Positions 16,136 through 25,435 of a stretch of 64,000 nt of DNA are shown here, one piece after another. Origin of the DNA: Sulfurovum xiamenensis (GTDB lineage Bacteria > Campylobacterota > Campylobacteria > Campylobacterales > Sulfurovaceae); NCBI RefSeq assembly GCF_030347995.1, contig NZ_JAQIBC010000005.1, positions 1 to 64,000 on the forward strand, given 5' to 3'. The translations under genes were made by a program, and so were the position numbers. Numbering within the stretch: the stretch's first letter is position 1; the number at the start of each line of letters is the position of its first letter. The notes beneath the pieces are model-generated. The model did no database searches and was not told where the DNA came from. It saw only the letters and a list, made by a program, of their open reading frames with translations.

Positions 16136-16522
16136 TTACTTTCCAAGCCATCGTTCCAAGATGATCTTTGCAGCGATGGAATCGAGCTTCCCATCTTTTT
16201 TGTGTTTGAACTGGCCCATGGTAAGTTCTTTGGCTTCAATACTGGAACTCTGTTCATCCTGATAGGCGACTTCTATATCTAGATCAAGCAGCGACACAAA
16301 ATGTTTGATACGTCTTTCCATCTCTTCAGAACTTTGGGCATCTTTTGGCAGGCCTACGATGAGTTTTTCTATTTCCCACTCTTCTAAAAATGTCTTGAGA
16401 TCCTTTGCCGCCTGATTACGGTTTTTTCGTAAAATGGCATTTTGAGGCATGACGATCTTTCCATCGAGGCAGATCGCCACACCTATACGTTTAAGTCCTA
16501 CATCTATACTGGCTAATTTCAT
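16136..16522 (-). CDS. ruvX: Putative Holliday junction resolvase / pre-16S rRNA nuclease RuvX (YqgF)
   Basis: A 128-residue RNase H-like fold protein. It begins MKLASIDVGLKRIGVAIC (first catalytic Asp), contains KLIVGLPKDAQSSEE and AYQDEQSSSIEAKEL (Glu region), and ends with DSIAAKIILERWL (last catalytic Asp). YqgF family members process the 5' end of 16S rRNA; a resolvase role was also proposed. In Campylobacter it follows dprA directly; here a thioredoxin-like gene, two structured RNAs and nagZ lie between them. Confidence 0.92.
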   Translation of the reverse strand: MKLASIDVGLKRIGVAICLDGKIVMPQNAILRKNRNQAAKDLKTFLEEWEIEKLIVGLPKDAQSSEEMERRIKHFVSLLDLDIEVAYQDEQSSSIEAKELTMGQFKHKKDGKLDSIAAKIILERWLGK

Positions 16523-16728
16523 AGTGAAATTGTACCCAAACTTTACTCATCTTCAATAATAGGTGGTTTCATCTTTGATGTATCATAAGTGTACTATCTT
16601 GTTCGGGTTTGTCAGAATATAAAATATTATACTTCTAAATAAGTAAAAAAATAAAATCCTTCGATAGAATTGTAGTAGGGAAATGTCAGTATGGAGAGTA
16701 TGAAATTATCAGAATAAGGTAATATCGT

Positions 16729-18885
16729 ATGTATTTGAACAAAATAAGTATGGCCATTATAGGCTTAAGCAGTATGGGGTATGCACAAGCAGACCAAGGT
16801 GCAGGATCGGAAACTTTTTGGCTATGGATCGCTCTCTTCGCTTTGGGAATAGTGGGTATAGCTATATTATTTGTTACATCTTATCAAACACAGAAGTTAA
16901 AACAGTTTTATAAGTCCATGTTCGAGAAACAGTTGGAGATGGAAAGAAATCAAAATCTCCTACTTGCCAATATGAGTGAAAATGTTCATAATATTGCGAA
17001 GCAGACACTTGAAGAAACGCAGCAACTCTCCAAAACATCTACAAATAAAGATACAGTTTTAGGAAACACTGAAAGCAGACTTTTAGATGTGACACATGAT
17101 CTTTTGGATTTTCTCAGGTTAAAATCAAAACAGGTTGAGATCGTCAATGAAGCATTTAATATTAATAACGTATTGAATGAAGTGTCAGGATCCATATGCT
17201 CACAATTTTTGGGTAGTAAAGCCGAACTTATTTTTGATATACATAAAAATGTTCCACGACACTTAATAGGTGACTCGCTGCATTTAGGACAAGCACTCAA
17301 AAGTATACTTGAATACCTGATGGTACAAGAGGAACTGGATGAAGTGAAGTTGGAAGTTTCTATGTTTGATACATTTGAAGAAAATGTGGAGTTACAGTTC
17401 CAATTCTCTGATAAAGGAAGGGGGATCGATCCTAAAACACTCGAAAATCTATTTGTACCTTATTATGATGTCGATACAGGTAAATACGTAGGTTTAGGCC
17501 TTTTTGTCGCCAATGCATTGGTGGATATGATGAAGGGAAAACTTACTGTTGAGAGTCGAGAAGAGAAAGGAAGTACCTTTACACTAACCCTGCCTTTTGA
17601 CATAGTGAACAAGTCTGATCAGCGAAGATACCGCTTGCCTGAAAAGGCCCTGATAGAGAAAAAGGTGTTTATTGTTGACAGTAATTATAATTCAGCGTTG
17701 GCTGTCAAAAGAATGTTTACCTATTTCAGACATGAAGTGACGGTGCTTTCTAAAAAAGAATTCATGAAAACCATGCCTAACTTAAACTCTTTTGATATCG
17801 TTATTTTAGATGAAAGTCTCTTCGATATCAGATTGATCCAGTATCTCAATCAAATCAAGATGGGTAAAGAACTGAAAGTGATTGCCCTGAATTCACTGCT
17901 CCATTCCAATCAAAATAATGTTAATGATGAAGTGATCGATGCACAACTCTTTAAACCACTCAATCAAGAACGTGTTTTTGAAATGATTGTGAATATGTAT
18001 AATATTAAAGTACCTGCAGTTGAAGAAGAACAGAAAGATGAAGCGAAACAGATACAAACATACAGAAGAGATTTCACTGAAACTAAAGGTGTGACGCAAC
18101 ACTCTTTTCAAGATTTTTCCGGTAAAAATATTCTTATCGTAGAAGACAACCTCATTAACCAGAAAGTACTGCTTAACTTGCTGCATCTTTCTGGAATAAA
18201 TATCAGCGTTGCAAATAATGGACAAGAAGCGGTTGATATGGTTAAGAAGAGTCAGTTTCCATTTGACCTCGTGCTTATGGATATCAATATGCCTATCATG
18301 GATGGGTTTACGGCTACACAAATGATACGTCTCGAGAGTCAGTATGATGGAATGCCTATCGTTGCATTCACAGCATTGGTTCTGGACAGTGAAATACAAA
18401 AGATGTTCAACTGTGGCATCAATGCATTTTTGGCAAAACCGCTCAATATAGGTAAACTCTATACGGCATTTTCTACATACCTTGATGATACATCCAAAGT
18501 GGCAGCCAAGAAAAAAGAAGTTGAATCACAAAAGGCCATTAGCTATCAAGGGATCAATATTAATGAGGGTATCACCCATGCCAATAACAGTGAAGCCCTC
18601 TATCGCGAAATATTAAAAGAGTTTGCTACTGCATATGGCACCAGTGATGAGATCTTCACCAAATTGATCAAAGAACACCGATATGAACAGGTGAAGATGT
18701 TATGTATAGATATGAGAGGGTTGACAGGAGCTATCGGTGCAGAGGATATGCATGCGTTGATCAATGATATACTGCATAAGATCCTCTACAAGAAATATGA
18801 ATTACTTGCCAATTATAATGAGAAGTATAAATTTGAGATACAAACCTTAAATCGTTCTATCCAGAAGTATATTAATGCAGCATGA
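16729..18885 (+). CDS. Hybrid histidine-kinase-like protein with degenerate phosphoacceptor sites
   Basis: 718 residues. One or two N-terminal hydrophobic segments (3-17 and 27-47) precede a helical region where a kinase H-box would sit (NMSENVHNIAKQTLEE, not the normal SHExRTPL). Next come a HATPase_c domain (about 150-300: DKGRGIDPKTL, GLGLFVANALV, GSTFTLTLP), a REC-like domain with poor acidic pocket (310-425), and a canonical REC domain (462-585: ILIVEDN, LVLMDINMPIMDG, lysine in FLAKPL). The end is an Hpt-like helix bundle in which the AHxLKG His is replaced (CIDMRGLTGAIGA). It may act as a phosphate sink or a non-catalytic scaffold. Upstream partner unknown. Confidence 0.8.
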   Translation: MYLNKISMAIIGLSSMGYAQADQGAGSETFWLWIALFALGIVGIAILFVTSYQTQKLKQFYKSMFEKQLEMERNQNLLLANMSENVHNIAKQTLEETQQLSKTSTNKDTVLGNTESRLLDVTHDLLDFLRLKSKQVEIVNEAFNINNVLNEVSGSICSQFLGSKAELIFDIHKNVPRHLIGDSLHLGQALKSILEYLMVQEELDEVKLEVSMFDTFEENVELQFQFSDKGRGIDPKTLENLFVPYYDVDTGKYVGLGLFVANALVDMMKGKLTVESREEKGSTFTLTLPFDIVNKSDQRRYRLPEKALIEKKVFIVDSNYNSALAVKRMFTYFRHEVTVLSKKEFMKTMPNLNSFDIVILDESLFDIRLIQYLNQIKMGKELKVIALNSLLHSNQNNVNDEVIDAQLFKPLNQERVFEMIVNMYNIKVPAVEEEQKDEAKQIQTYRRDFTETKGVTQHSFQDFSGKNILIVEDNLINQKVLLNLLHLSGINISVANNGQEAVDMVKKSQFPFDLVLMDINMPIMDGFTATQMIRLESQYDGMPIVAFTALVLDSEIQKMFNCGINAFLAKPLNIGKLYTAFSTYLDDTSKVAAKKKEVESQKAISYQGININEGITHANNSEALYREILKEFATAYGTSDEIFTKLIKEHRYEQVKMLCIDMRGLTGAIGAEDMHALINDILHKILYKKYELLANYNEKYKFEIQTLNRSIQKYINAA

Positions 18886-18931
18886 TGGCTGCTTTGATAT
18901 GAAGGATAGATGCGTCCATTTGATCAACGTG

Positions 18932-19564
18932 TTAGCTCGGTACAGCTTTTTTAGGTAGTTTCATGCCTGGCTGCCAGGGTGTTGTATAGCGTGAAGTAGT
19001 AATTTCCATCTTTTGTAAGGGGACATCACAATTCATGTATTTGGCGCGTTCATCTTCACTCAAATAACGTTTACACACTTTCATACGTTTAACATAGATG
19101 GGTTCCTTCTCAAAGTGACTAACTATGACCTTCCTATCTTTACTGCTTGCATGTGCGAACCATCCATCACCAAGATAGATACCCACATGATTGATCTTTT
19201 TACTTCTTTTGTTCGGAGAACCAAAGAAGATGAGATCACCGTAATAGAGGTTCTTAAACTTCACCTCTTTGCCCATTTTTGCCTGTTCCCTTGCTACACG
19301 GGGGATCTCTATCCCCATAGATCCGTAAATATTATAGGTCAGCCCTGAACAATCAAAAGCATAGGGCCCCTCTTCTGCCCAGACGTAAGGTTTACCAAGA
19401 TAAGAGTAGAGTAGCTCTTGGATGTTGTTTCTGTTGGGATTACAGGTTGTTTCAGGTTTGATGATGTCATAGTTTGGGTAGTTGTAGGGTTTCTTCTGTG
19501 CACACCCGTTCAAAAGAAACAGGGTTGAAATGAACAATAAAATATATTCCCCTCTCACTTTCAT
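18932..19564 (-). CDS. NlpC/P60 (C40) peptidase lipoprotein
   Basis: A 210-residue protein with a lipoprotein signal (FLLNGCAQ, lipidation at the Cys near residue 21), followed by an NlpC/P60 domain. The catalytic Cys is in YAFDCSGLTYNIY, the His in KINHVGIYLG, and a further His in WFAHASSKDRKVIVS. These enzymes cut peptide cross-bridges of peptidoglycan at D-Glu-mDAP bonds. The C-terminal 50 residues extend past the usual domain. It lies 11 bp downstream of queA in the same direction. Confidence 0.88.
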   Translation of the reverse strand: MKVRGEYILLFISTLFLLNGCAQKKPYNYPNYDIIKPETTCNPNRNNIQELLYSYLGKPYVWAEEGPYAFDCSGLTYNIYGSMGIEIPRVAREQAKMGKEVKFKNLYYGDLIFFGSPNKRSKKINHVGIYLGDGWFAHASSKDRKVIVSHFEKEPIYVKRMKVCKRYLSEDERAKYMNCDVPLQKMEITTSRYTTPWQPGMKLPKKAVPS

Positions 19565-19575
19565 AGGTATCCTTT

Positions 19576-20613
19576 CTAAAGTATTAACATCGCATCCCCA
19601 TAGGAGAAAAATCTGTACTTTTTCTCTATGGCCTCTTTATATAAGTCTAACGTTTTTTTTCTTCCGATAAAAGAAGAGACAAGCATGATAAGTGTGCTTT
19701 TAGGTAAATGAAAATTGGTGAGTAGATAGGTGACTCTTTGGGGCGGGTTGGAAGGATTTAAGAAGAGGTCACACTCCCCGTGTGTTTTTTTCGTTCGTGC
19801 ATAATACTCGATCGTTCTGGTCACGGTTGTCCCTATGGCCAACACAGGGGTATCACTGTCAAGCACTTTTGCAGAGCTTTCCGGGATTTCAAAATACTCA
19901 GAGTGCATAGGGTGGTCGAGTATCTCTTCGGCCTCGACAGGTTTAAAGGTCCCCGCACCTACATGGAGTGTCACGGTATGTGTTTTATGTCTTTTTTCTA
20001 ATTCCGCGAAAAGTTCAGGGGTAAAATGAAGGGAGGCAGTAGGGGCAGCTACAGCACCGGCATTTTTGGCAAAGAGCGTTTGATAATCTGTTTCATCTTC
20101 TTCCTTGTCTTCTCTTTGCATATAAGGTGGCAGAGGGATATGCCCTATGGCATCAAGCACCAGTACCAATTCCTCAAAACGTATCTCTTTGCCATGATGT
20201 GTAAATGTGACGATTCGTGAACCGTCATTATTCAAGCCTGTCACAGTAGCGACAAGTTCATCGTCAAATAGGAGTTCCGTACCTATCTTGACCTTGCCCC
20301 GGATGAGTACAAGATAATGGTGTGCATCAAGAGGTTTGTTAAAGAGGAGCTCTACCTGACCTCCACCTTGATTGTTGAGAGATCTTTTATGACCAAAAAT
20401 ACGTGCTTTTATCACACGGGTATCATTGAGAAATACATCACACTCTTTTGGAAGATACTCGAGTAAGTGTTTAAACGTAGTATGGGTCACTGTGTCGGTT
20501 TTTCTGTCATACACCAGCAGTTTTGCATGGTCTCTGGGTTGCACAGGTGCCGTAGCTATGAACCCTTCGGGGAGTTCATAGTCATAATTTTTTGTCAGAA
20601 GCTCTTCATTCAT
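19576..20613 (-). CDS. queA: tRNA queuosine: S-adenosylmethionine:tRNA ribosyltransferase-isomerase
   Basis: QueA transfers the ribosyl group of SAM to 7-aminomethyl-7-deazaguanine in tRNA, forming epoxyqueuosine. The 345 residues match the family: YELPEGFIATAPVQPRDHAKLLV at the start, VFLNDTRVIKARIFGHK, GAVAAPTASLHFT, HVGAGTFKPV and TNFHLPKSTLIMLVSSFIG. It is directly downstream of tatC (8 bp), as in Campylobacter, in a minus-strand run hemW-tatB-tatC-queA. Confidence 0.96.
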   Translation of the reverse strand: MNEELLTKNYDYELPEGFIATAPVQPRDHAKLLVYDRKTDTVTHTTFKHLLEYLPKECDVFLNDTRVIKARIFGHKRSLNNQGGGQVELLFNKPLDAHHYLVLIRGKVKIGTELLFDDELVATVTGLNNDGSRIVTFTHHGKEIRFEELVLVLDAIGHIPLPPYMQREDKEEDETDYQTLFAKNAGAVAAPTASLHFTPELFAELEKRHKTHTVTLHVGAGTFKPVEAEEILDHPMHSEYFEIPESSAKVLDSDTPVLAIGTTVTRTIEYYARTKKTHGECDLFLNPSNPPQRVTYLLTNFHLPKSTLIMLVSSFIGRKKTLDLYKEAIEKKYRFFSYGDAMLIL

Positions 20614-20621
20614 ACAAAGGA

Positions 20622-21413
20622 TTAGTGTGTGCTTTGGGCAGTTTTTTCATCTTCATCTGCCTCTTCACCTTCATCTTCAACGTGTGGGTTGACCACACGT
20701 ACGATGAGAATAGAGAGACCATAAAGGAGGACAAGCGGTGCAGCCATAAGAAGCTGTGTCAGTACATCAGGCGGGGTAAGTAGTGCAGCCACCACAAAGA
20801 TGATCAGTACGGCATATTTGAAAAAGTCTTTGAGAGTTTTATCTGTAACAAGGCCAAGAAGTGCCAAGAAATAGGCAAATACCGGTAGTTCAAATGCGAT
20901 ACCAAATCCCATCATGATCTTGGTAAAAAAGCCGACATAGTCTTCGATATTGATCAGCGGTGTATAGAGAAAAGAACCAAAAGTAATAAGGAACTGAAAC
21001 CCAAATGGCGTCACGACATAGTAGGCAAAAAGCACACCTACAAAGAACATGATCGAACCGCCTATGACAAATGGAAGGATCATCTTTTTTTCATTACTGT
21101 ACAGGCCGGGTGCCACAAAAAGCCAGATCTGATAGAGTATGAACGGCAGTGCACCGAGCAGACCTGCAAAAAACGAAACTTTCAGTGCGACAAAAAATGC
21201 ACCACCTACCTGGTGGGTGGTTACCATCCCATCAGCAGCCTTTTTCGAAAGGTGTGCCACTTGGTCCAAAGCCTCATTCAAAGGTGCTGTGATCCATGCC
21301 AATATCGCCTCATGAAAGAAAAATGCAATGATAAATGCAATAAATACCGAGAGTACAGAGAGTCCGAGTCTTTTTCGTAGCTCAACGAGGTGGGGTCTGA
21401 GTTCACTAAACAT
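20622..21413 (-). CDS. tatC: Sec-independent (Tat) translocase subunit TatC
   Basis: TatC recognises twin-arginine signals; two such proteins, SoxY and SoxB, are encoded in this window. 263 residues with six membrane helices. The N-terminal LRPHLVELRKRLGLSV carries the conserved HLxELRxR motif, and the periplasmic loop has ALPFILYQIWLFVAPGLYSNEKK. The acidic C-terminal tail (GEEADEDEKT) is unremarkable. Its ATG overlaps the tatB stop codon by one base, so translation is coupled. Confidence 0.96.
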   Translation of the reverse strand: MFSELRPHLVELRKRLGLSVLSVFIAFIIAFFFHEAILAWITAPLNEALDQVAHLSKKAADGMVTTHQVGGAFFVALKVSFFAGLLGALPFILYQIWLFVAPGLYSNEKKMILPFVIGGSIMFFVGVLFAYYVVTPFGFQFLITFGSFLYTPLINIEDYVGFFTKIMMGFGIAFELPVFAYFLALLGLVTDKTLKDFFKYAVLIIFVVAALLTPPDVLTQLLMAAPLVLLYGLSILIVRVVNPHVEDEGEEADEDEKTAQSTH

Positions 21414-21874
21414 TACGCATCACCTTCAGGTTTGTCTGTTGTTTCATCCGTCGCTTCTTTTTTCTTTTGCTTTTTTGGCTTTGTAAAGGTTATCGTGTCA
21501 TTTTTTGCCTCAACCTGTGTGGCAATGGTCTCCTCTTGGGCTGTCTCTTTACTGTCAGAAGTTGTCTCTTTTGAAACTGCTTTAGAAGACTCTGTTGAGA
21601 TCTCCTCCTCAAACTCATCAAAATCTATGTTTTTAAAATTTCTAAGTTCGTTCGTTGCCTCATCCAGTTGTTTTTTATAATTCAGTGCTTCTTCTTTAAG
21701 ATCTGCAATTTTCATCTCCTCTTCAAGAGAACTTTTTGCTTCACTTACAGTCTTTTTGACACCTTTGATAAATTTGGCAACCTCTATCATCGCTTGAGGT
21801 AGCTTATCTGGCCCCAAAAAGAGTATCGCAACAATGGAAATGAGAAGTAACTCAGTAAAGCCGATACCAAACAT
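21413..21874 (-). CDS. tatB: Tat translocase subunit TatB
   Basis: 153 residues: a short N-terminal membrane helix (MFGIGFTELLLISIVAILFLG, with the Glu typical of TatB), then PDKLPQ, an amphipathic helix (KFIKGVKKTVSEAKSSL) and a long charged tail rich in Glu, Thr and Lys. TatB pairs with TatC to form the substrate receptor. TatA is not in this window. Confidence 0.92.
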   Translation of the reverse strand: MFGIGFTELLLISIVAILFLGPDKLPQAMIEVAKFIKGVKKTVSEAKSSLEEEMKIADLKEEALNYKKQLDEATNELRNFKNIDFDEFEEEISTESSKAVSKETTSDSKETAQEETIATQVEAKNDTITFTKPKKQKKKEATDETTDKPEGDA

Positions 21875-21911
21875 AATATACCTTGTAATTTAATTGCTGT
21901 ATTTTATCGAA

Positions 21912-22967
21912 TTATCCTAAAATGTAGAGTGCGAGTTCATCACTCAAGAAGAAATTATCATTATAGTAATGTGTCTCATCGCAACGAAGTTTCTCTTTTT
22001 CACAAAGGGTATTTGCTTTTTTTATCATCGCTTCTGTAAGTAGGGCTTTCTCTACACCTACATTGCTGCGCAGGCCTAAAAAGATCTTTTCTGTCAGTAG
22101 CTCATCCGGAGTGAGTACTTCTTCTATGATACTAAGCGGGTCTGCAACATAGGCTTCAATATCGGTTTGGGGATAAAAACGTTTGTTTTTAAAAAATCCT
22201 ACGGCACCAGCTCCTGCACCTATATAATTCTTGAGTTCCCAATACCCTCTGTTATGTCTGCTCTGGTAGGTACCGAAGTTTGAGATCTCATAGGCTTTAA
22301 AGCCCCGTTTTTCTATCTCATTCGTGACAAAAAAAGCAAGATCCTCATTCTCCTGTCTTACCTCAGGTGTCATTGAAAACTTTGTACCGTCCTCGATGGT
22401 CAGTTCATAGGCGGATATATGATCAATAGGAAGAGAAAAGGCTTCCTTTATATCATTCAAAAGCAGCTCTTTTGTGTCACCCTGGTAGTTGTAGATCAAA
22501 TCTAAAGAGAGATGTTCATATCCCAGTGTTTTAGCAGTGTGTATGGCTTCTTTTGCCTGTTGTGGGTTATGTGCCCGGTTGAGTGCTTTGAGTTTTTGTG
22601 CATGAAAACTTTGTACCCCGAAACTGACACGGTTCACACCAAGTTTTTTCATACCCTCAAGCCATACTTTGCTTGCAGAGTTCGGGTTTGCTTCTGTAGT
22701 GATCTCTGCATTTTTTTTCAGGTATGGGTGAAGCAGTTCGAAAATGGAAGCATAGAGTGCTGGGTCTACCGTTGAAGGTGTACCTCCCCCTATAAAAAGT
22801 GTTTCAATACTTTGCGGTTTAGCATCAAAACGTTGCAGTTCAAATGAAAGTTGCTGATAGAGGGCCTTCATATAGTTGGACTGGGTTTCAAATTTGTCGA
22901 CATAGGTATTGAAGCTACAGTAGTGACACTTTGAATCACAGTAAGGAATATGAAGATAAATTAGCAA
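21912..22967 (-). CDS. hemW: Radical SAM protein HemW (coproporphyrinogen oxidase-like)
   Basis: 351 residues. The radical-SAM cluster motif CDSKCHYCSF (CX3CX2C) is at the start, after MLIYLHIPY. LFIGGGTPST, EANPNS, VNRVSFGVQSF and HLSLDLIYNYQGDT are typical of the HemN/HemW family. HemW inserts heme into respiratory enzymes and lacks the second SAM motif of true HemN; the short N-terminus fits HemW. It is divergent from rppH with a 190-bp gap that contains a short perfect inverted repeat. Confidence 0.92.
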   Translation of the reverse strand: MLIYLHIPYCDSKCHYCSFNTYVDKFETQSNYMKALYQQLSFELQRFDAKPQSIETLFIGGGTPSTVDPALYASIFELLHPYLKKNAEITTEANPNSASKVWLEGMKKLGVNRVSFGVQSFHAQKLKALNRAHNPQQAKEAIHTAKTLGYEHLSLDLIYNYQGDTKELLLNDIKEAFSLPIDHISAYELTIEDGTKFSMTPEVRQENEDLAFFVTNEIEKRGFKAYEISNFGTYQSRHNRGYWELKNYIGAGAGAVGFFKNKRFYPQTDIEAYVADPLSIIEEVLTPDELLTEKIFLGLRSNVGVEKALLTEAMIKKANTLCEKEKLRCDETHYYNDNFFLSDELALYILG

Positions 22968-23090
22968 ATAGTTTTCTCACTTTTCAAATGTTTGTAACCG
23001 CAGTTTAGATAGAATAATATCAGAAAATTAGGAATGTATCGATAAATTTTAGTAGATCTAAAGTAAAAATACCATTTGGTACTGATTACC

Positions 23091-23110
23091 AAAAGAGACC
23101 TGTCTCTTTT
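23091..23110. repeat. Short perfect inverted repeat between hemW and rppH
   Basis: AAAAGAGACCTGTCTCTTTT is a perfect palindrome apart from its central CCTG loop. It lies in the divergent promoter region about 80 bp before rppH. It looks like a bidirectional terminator or an operator; the position between divergent genes makes a terminator unexpected. Confidence 0.45.
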
Positions 23111-23189
23111 GCTTTCTTTGAAAGAAGCACAGTACTAACGCGATAAAAGACTTTGAGTTTTGTTGCGTCCTATTGAATTAGAATGTGAA

Positions 23190-23675
23190 ATGAGTAAAAG
23201 CATGCAAAAGAAAAAGAGCTATAGGCCTAATGTTGCAGCTGTCATACTCTCTTCCAAATATCCGGACAAGTGTGAGTTCTTTGTAGCACATCGAAGTGAT
23301 ATCAAGAACGCGTGGCAATTTCCTCAGGGAGGTATCGATGAAGGTGAAACACCTCGAGAAGCATTGAAACGGGAATTGTTGGAAGAGATAGGCTGTGATA
23401 ATGTAGAAGTACTTGGGGAGTTTCCTGAATGGATCACCTATGACTTTCCTAAAAGGTCACGAGGTAAAACATACCCTTTTGACGGGCAGACACAAAAATA
23501 TTTTTTGGTACGCCTGAAAGAGAGTGCAACCATCAATTTACAGGCATATGATATTCCTGAATTTGAAGAGTATGAGTTTGTAGAGTATGAACAGTTATTT
23601 AAAAAGGTGACCTACTTTAAACGCAAAGTGTATCGTAGAGTGATCGATTATTTTATAGAAGAGGGTTTGATATAG
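23190..23675 (+). CDS. rppH: RNA pyrophosphohydrolase (Nudix)
   Basis: RppH removes pyrophosphate from the 5' end of triphosphorylated mRNA and starts its decay. About 161 residues from the ATG at 23190; an upstream TTG is less likely because homologues begin close to the sequence YRPNVAAVILS. The Nudix box is GGIDEGETPREALKRELLEEIG. WITYDFP and the FDGQTQKYFLVRL segment match the RppH branch. Its stop codon abuts the lysC start codon, as in the Campylobacter order nudix-lysC-hobA-holB-folP. Confidence 0.93.
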   Translation: MSKSMQKKKSYRPNVAAVILSSKYPDKCEFFVAHRSDIKNAWQFPQGGIDEGETPREALKRELLEEIGCDNVEVLGEFPEWITYDFPKRSRGKTYPFDGQTQKYFLVRLKESATINLQAYDIPEFEEYEFVEYEQLFKKVTYFKRKVYRRVIDYFIEEGLI

Positions 23676-24881
23676 ATGTTAGTTGTACATAAATATGGCG
23701 GTACAAGCGTTGGAGATTTAGATCGTATCGAAAATGTGGCCAACCGTGTAGCAAAAGCAAAAGAAGCTGGTAATGACATTGTAGTTGTTGTCTCTGCGAT
23801 GAGCGGTGAAACCAATAAACTCATAGGGTATGCAGAACACTTTACGAAGAATCCTGCAAAAAAAGAGATGGATATGCTGCTCAGTTCGGGAGAACGCGTG
23901 ACAGCTGCACTGCTATCTATCGCTTTGCAGTCAAAAGGGTATGATGCAGTAGCAATGACCGGACGTCAAGCGGGCATCGTGACAGATAATACACATACCT
24001 ATGCACGCATAGAGTCCATAGACCCGACTGCAATGCAAGCGGCTATAGGTGTGGGGAAGATCGTTATTGTAGCAGGTTTCCAAGGGATCAATAAAGATGG
24101 TTCAGTGACCACACTGGGACGTGGCGGTTCAGATCTATCTGCTGTTGCATTGGCCGGAGCATTGAAGGCGGACCAGTGTGAGATCTATTCAGATGTAGAT
24201 GGTATTTACACCACAGATCCACGTATCGAACCTAATGCAAAGAAGCTTGACACGATCTCTTATGATGAGATGTTAGAGCTTTCGTCACTGGGTGCGAAGG
24301 TGTTACAGAACCGTTCAGTAGAATTGGCAAAAAAACTTAATGTAAAACTATACGCTAAAAGTAGTTTTAGCGACAATGAAGGTACGCTTATCACAAAGGA
24401 GAGCAATAGTATGGAAGAAGTATTAGTAAGTGGTGTTGTCCTTGACAAAAACCAAGCAAGAGTGACACTTAGAGGTGTTTCAGACAGACCGGGGATCGCA
24501 GCAGAGATCTTCACAATGCTGGCAAAGGCGAACATCAATGTGGACATGATCATTCAAAATATGGGGACGGACGGTTCAACCAATCTTGGATTTACTGTAC
24601 CGCAAAGTGAACATGAAAATGCCAAAAGATTGATGGAAAGCTTTGACCATGATATCCAAGGGATGGATTTTGATGAGCATGTATGCAAAGTCTCTGTTGT
24701 GGGTGTAGGTATGAAATCCCACTCAGGTGTGGCTGCGACAGCATTTACTGTACTGGCGCAAAGTAACATCAACATACAAATGATCTCTACATCTGAGATA
24801 AAGGTCTCTATGGTGATAGATGAGAAGTATGGTGAACTTGCCATCCGTACACTTCATGAAGCTTACGAATTAGACAAGTAG
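23676..24881 (+). CDS. lysC: Aspartate kinase
   Basis: Aspartokinase phosphorylates aspartate, the first step toward lysine, diaminopimelate, threonine and methionine. 401 residues: KYGGTSVGD at the start, VVSAMSGETNKLI, TLGRGGSDLSAVALAGAL, and two C-terminal ACT domains (about 260-400) containing RPGIAAEIF and SGVAATAF, for allosteric control. It is the first gene of a compact plus-strand unit with hobA (5 bp after) and holB. Confidence 0.96.
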   Translation: MLVVHKYGGTSVGDLDRIENVANRVAKAKEAGNDIVVVVSAMSGETNKLIGYAEHFTKNPAKKEMDMLLSSGERVTAALLSIALQSKGYDAVAMTGRQAGIVTDNTHTYARIESIDPTAMQAAIGVGKIVIVAGFQGINKDGSVTTLGRGGSDLSAVALAGALKADQCEIYSDVDGIYTTDPRIEPNAKKLDTISYDEMLELSSLGAKVLQNRSVELAKKLNVKLYAKSSFSDNEGTLITKESNSMEEVLVSGVVLDKNQARVTLRGVSDRPGIAAEIFTMLAKANINVDMIIQNMGTDGSTNLGFTVPQSEHENAKRLMESFDHDIQGMDFDEHVCKVSVVGVGMKSHSGVAATAFTVLAQSNINIQMISTSEIKVSMVIDEKYGELAIRTLHEAYELDK

Positions 24882-24886
24882 GGTAA

Positions 24887-25435
24887 ATGCAGCAGCTTTT
24901 AAAGTGGACACTGGAGACCATTCGTGAAGAAGAGTCTTCTTTTTCATGGATGGAAGAGTACCGTTATGAATGGGCACCTTTAGCCAAAAGTGCTGTTTCT
25001 CAAAGTATTGAGGGAAAAACAGCGCTTATCATTACGGATGAATCATATGAGTGGTTTTCTCAATATATTTTAAAGAATATCAATGATATGAAAAAAAACA
25101 GACCATTGCTTCCTTTCTTCTGTCTATCGAGCTGTTTCCCTCATTTTCAAGAGATGAAATCGACACAGGACTTGCAACTTCTTGAAGATATGTTGGATAT
25201 CTCTTATCCTAACGGTTATTATATTTGGTATATTGGTAAAGGAGATCATCCTTACACAAAACTCGCCTATAGAAATGAAAACAGCTTTTTATGGGTCATG
25301 GATGAAGAGGTCCAAGATAGTTTTGCCTTCCGTAGTTCGGATGCTTTACTGGATATTAAACTGTTACAGCTTTTTAAGCTTTTTGACAACACACTCTCAG
25401 CAGCACTTTTCGGGGATTTAGATTTAGAGTCATGA
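24887..25435 (+). CDS. hobA: DnaA initiator-associating factor HobA
   Basis: HobA is a Campylobacterota-specific tetramer that binds domains I-II of DnaA and helps build the initiation complex at oriC. The 182 residues and the position between lysC and the delta' gene are as in Helicobacter (HP1230) and Campylobacter. Recognisable features are WTLETIREEESSFSWMEEYRYEW at the start and a sugar-isomerase-like alpha/beta fold (TALIITDESYEWFSQYIL, RPLLPFFCL). The stop overlaps holB by 4 bp. Confidence 0.9.
   Translation: MQQLLKWTLETIREEESSFSWMEEYRYEWAPLAKSAVSQSIEGKTALIITDESYEWFSQYILKNINDMKKNRPLLPFFCLSSCFPHFQEMKSTQDLQLLEDMLDISYPNGYYIWYIGKGDHPYTKLAYRNENSFLWVMDEEVQDSFAFRSSDALLDIKLLQLFKLFDNTLSAALFGDLDLES

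Noticed and set aside
17893-18399. Minus-strand frame of 168 codons inside the hybrid kinase-like gene
   Set aside because: It is antisense to the canonical receiver domain and has no ribosome site; a shadow frame.
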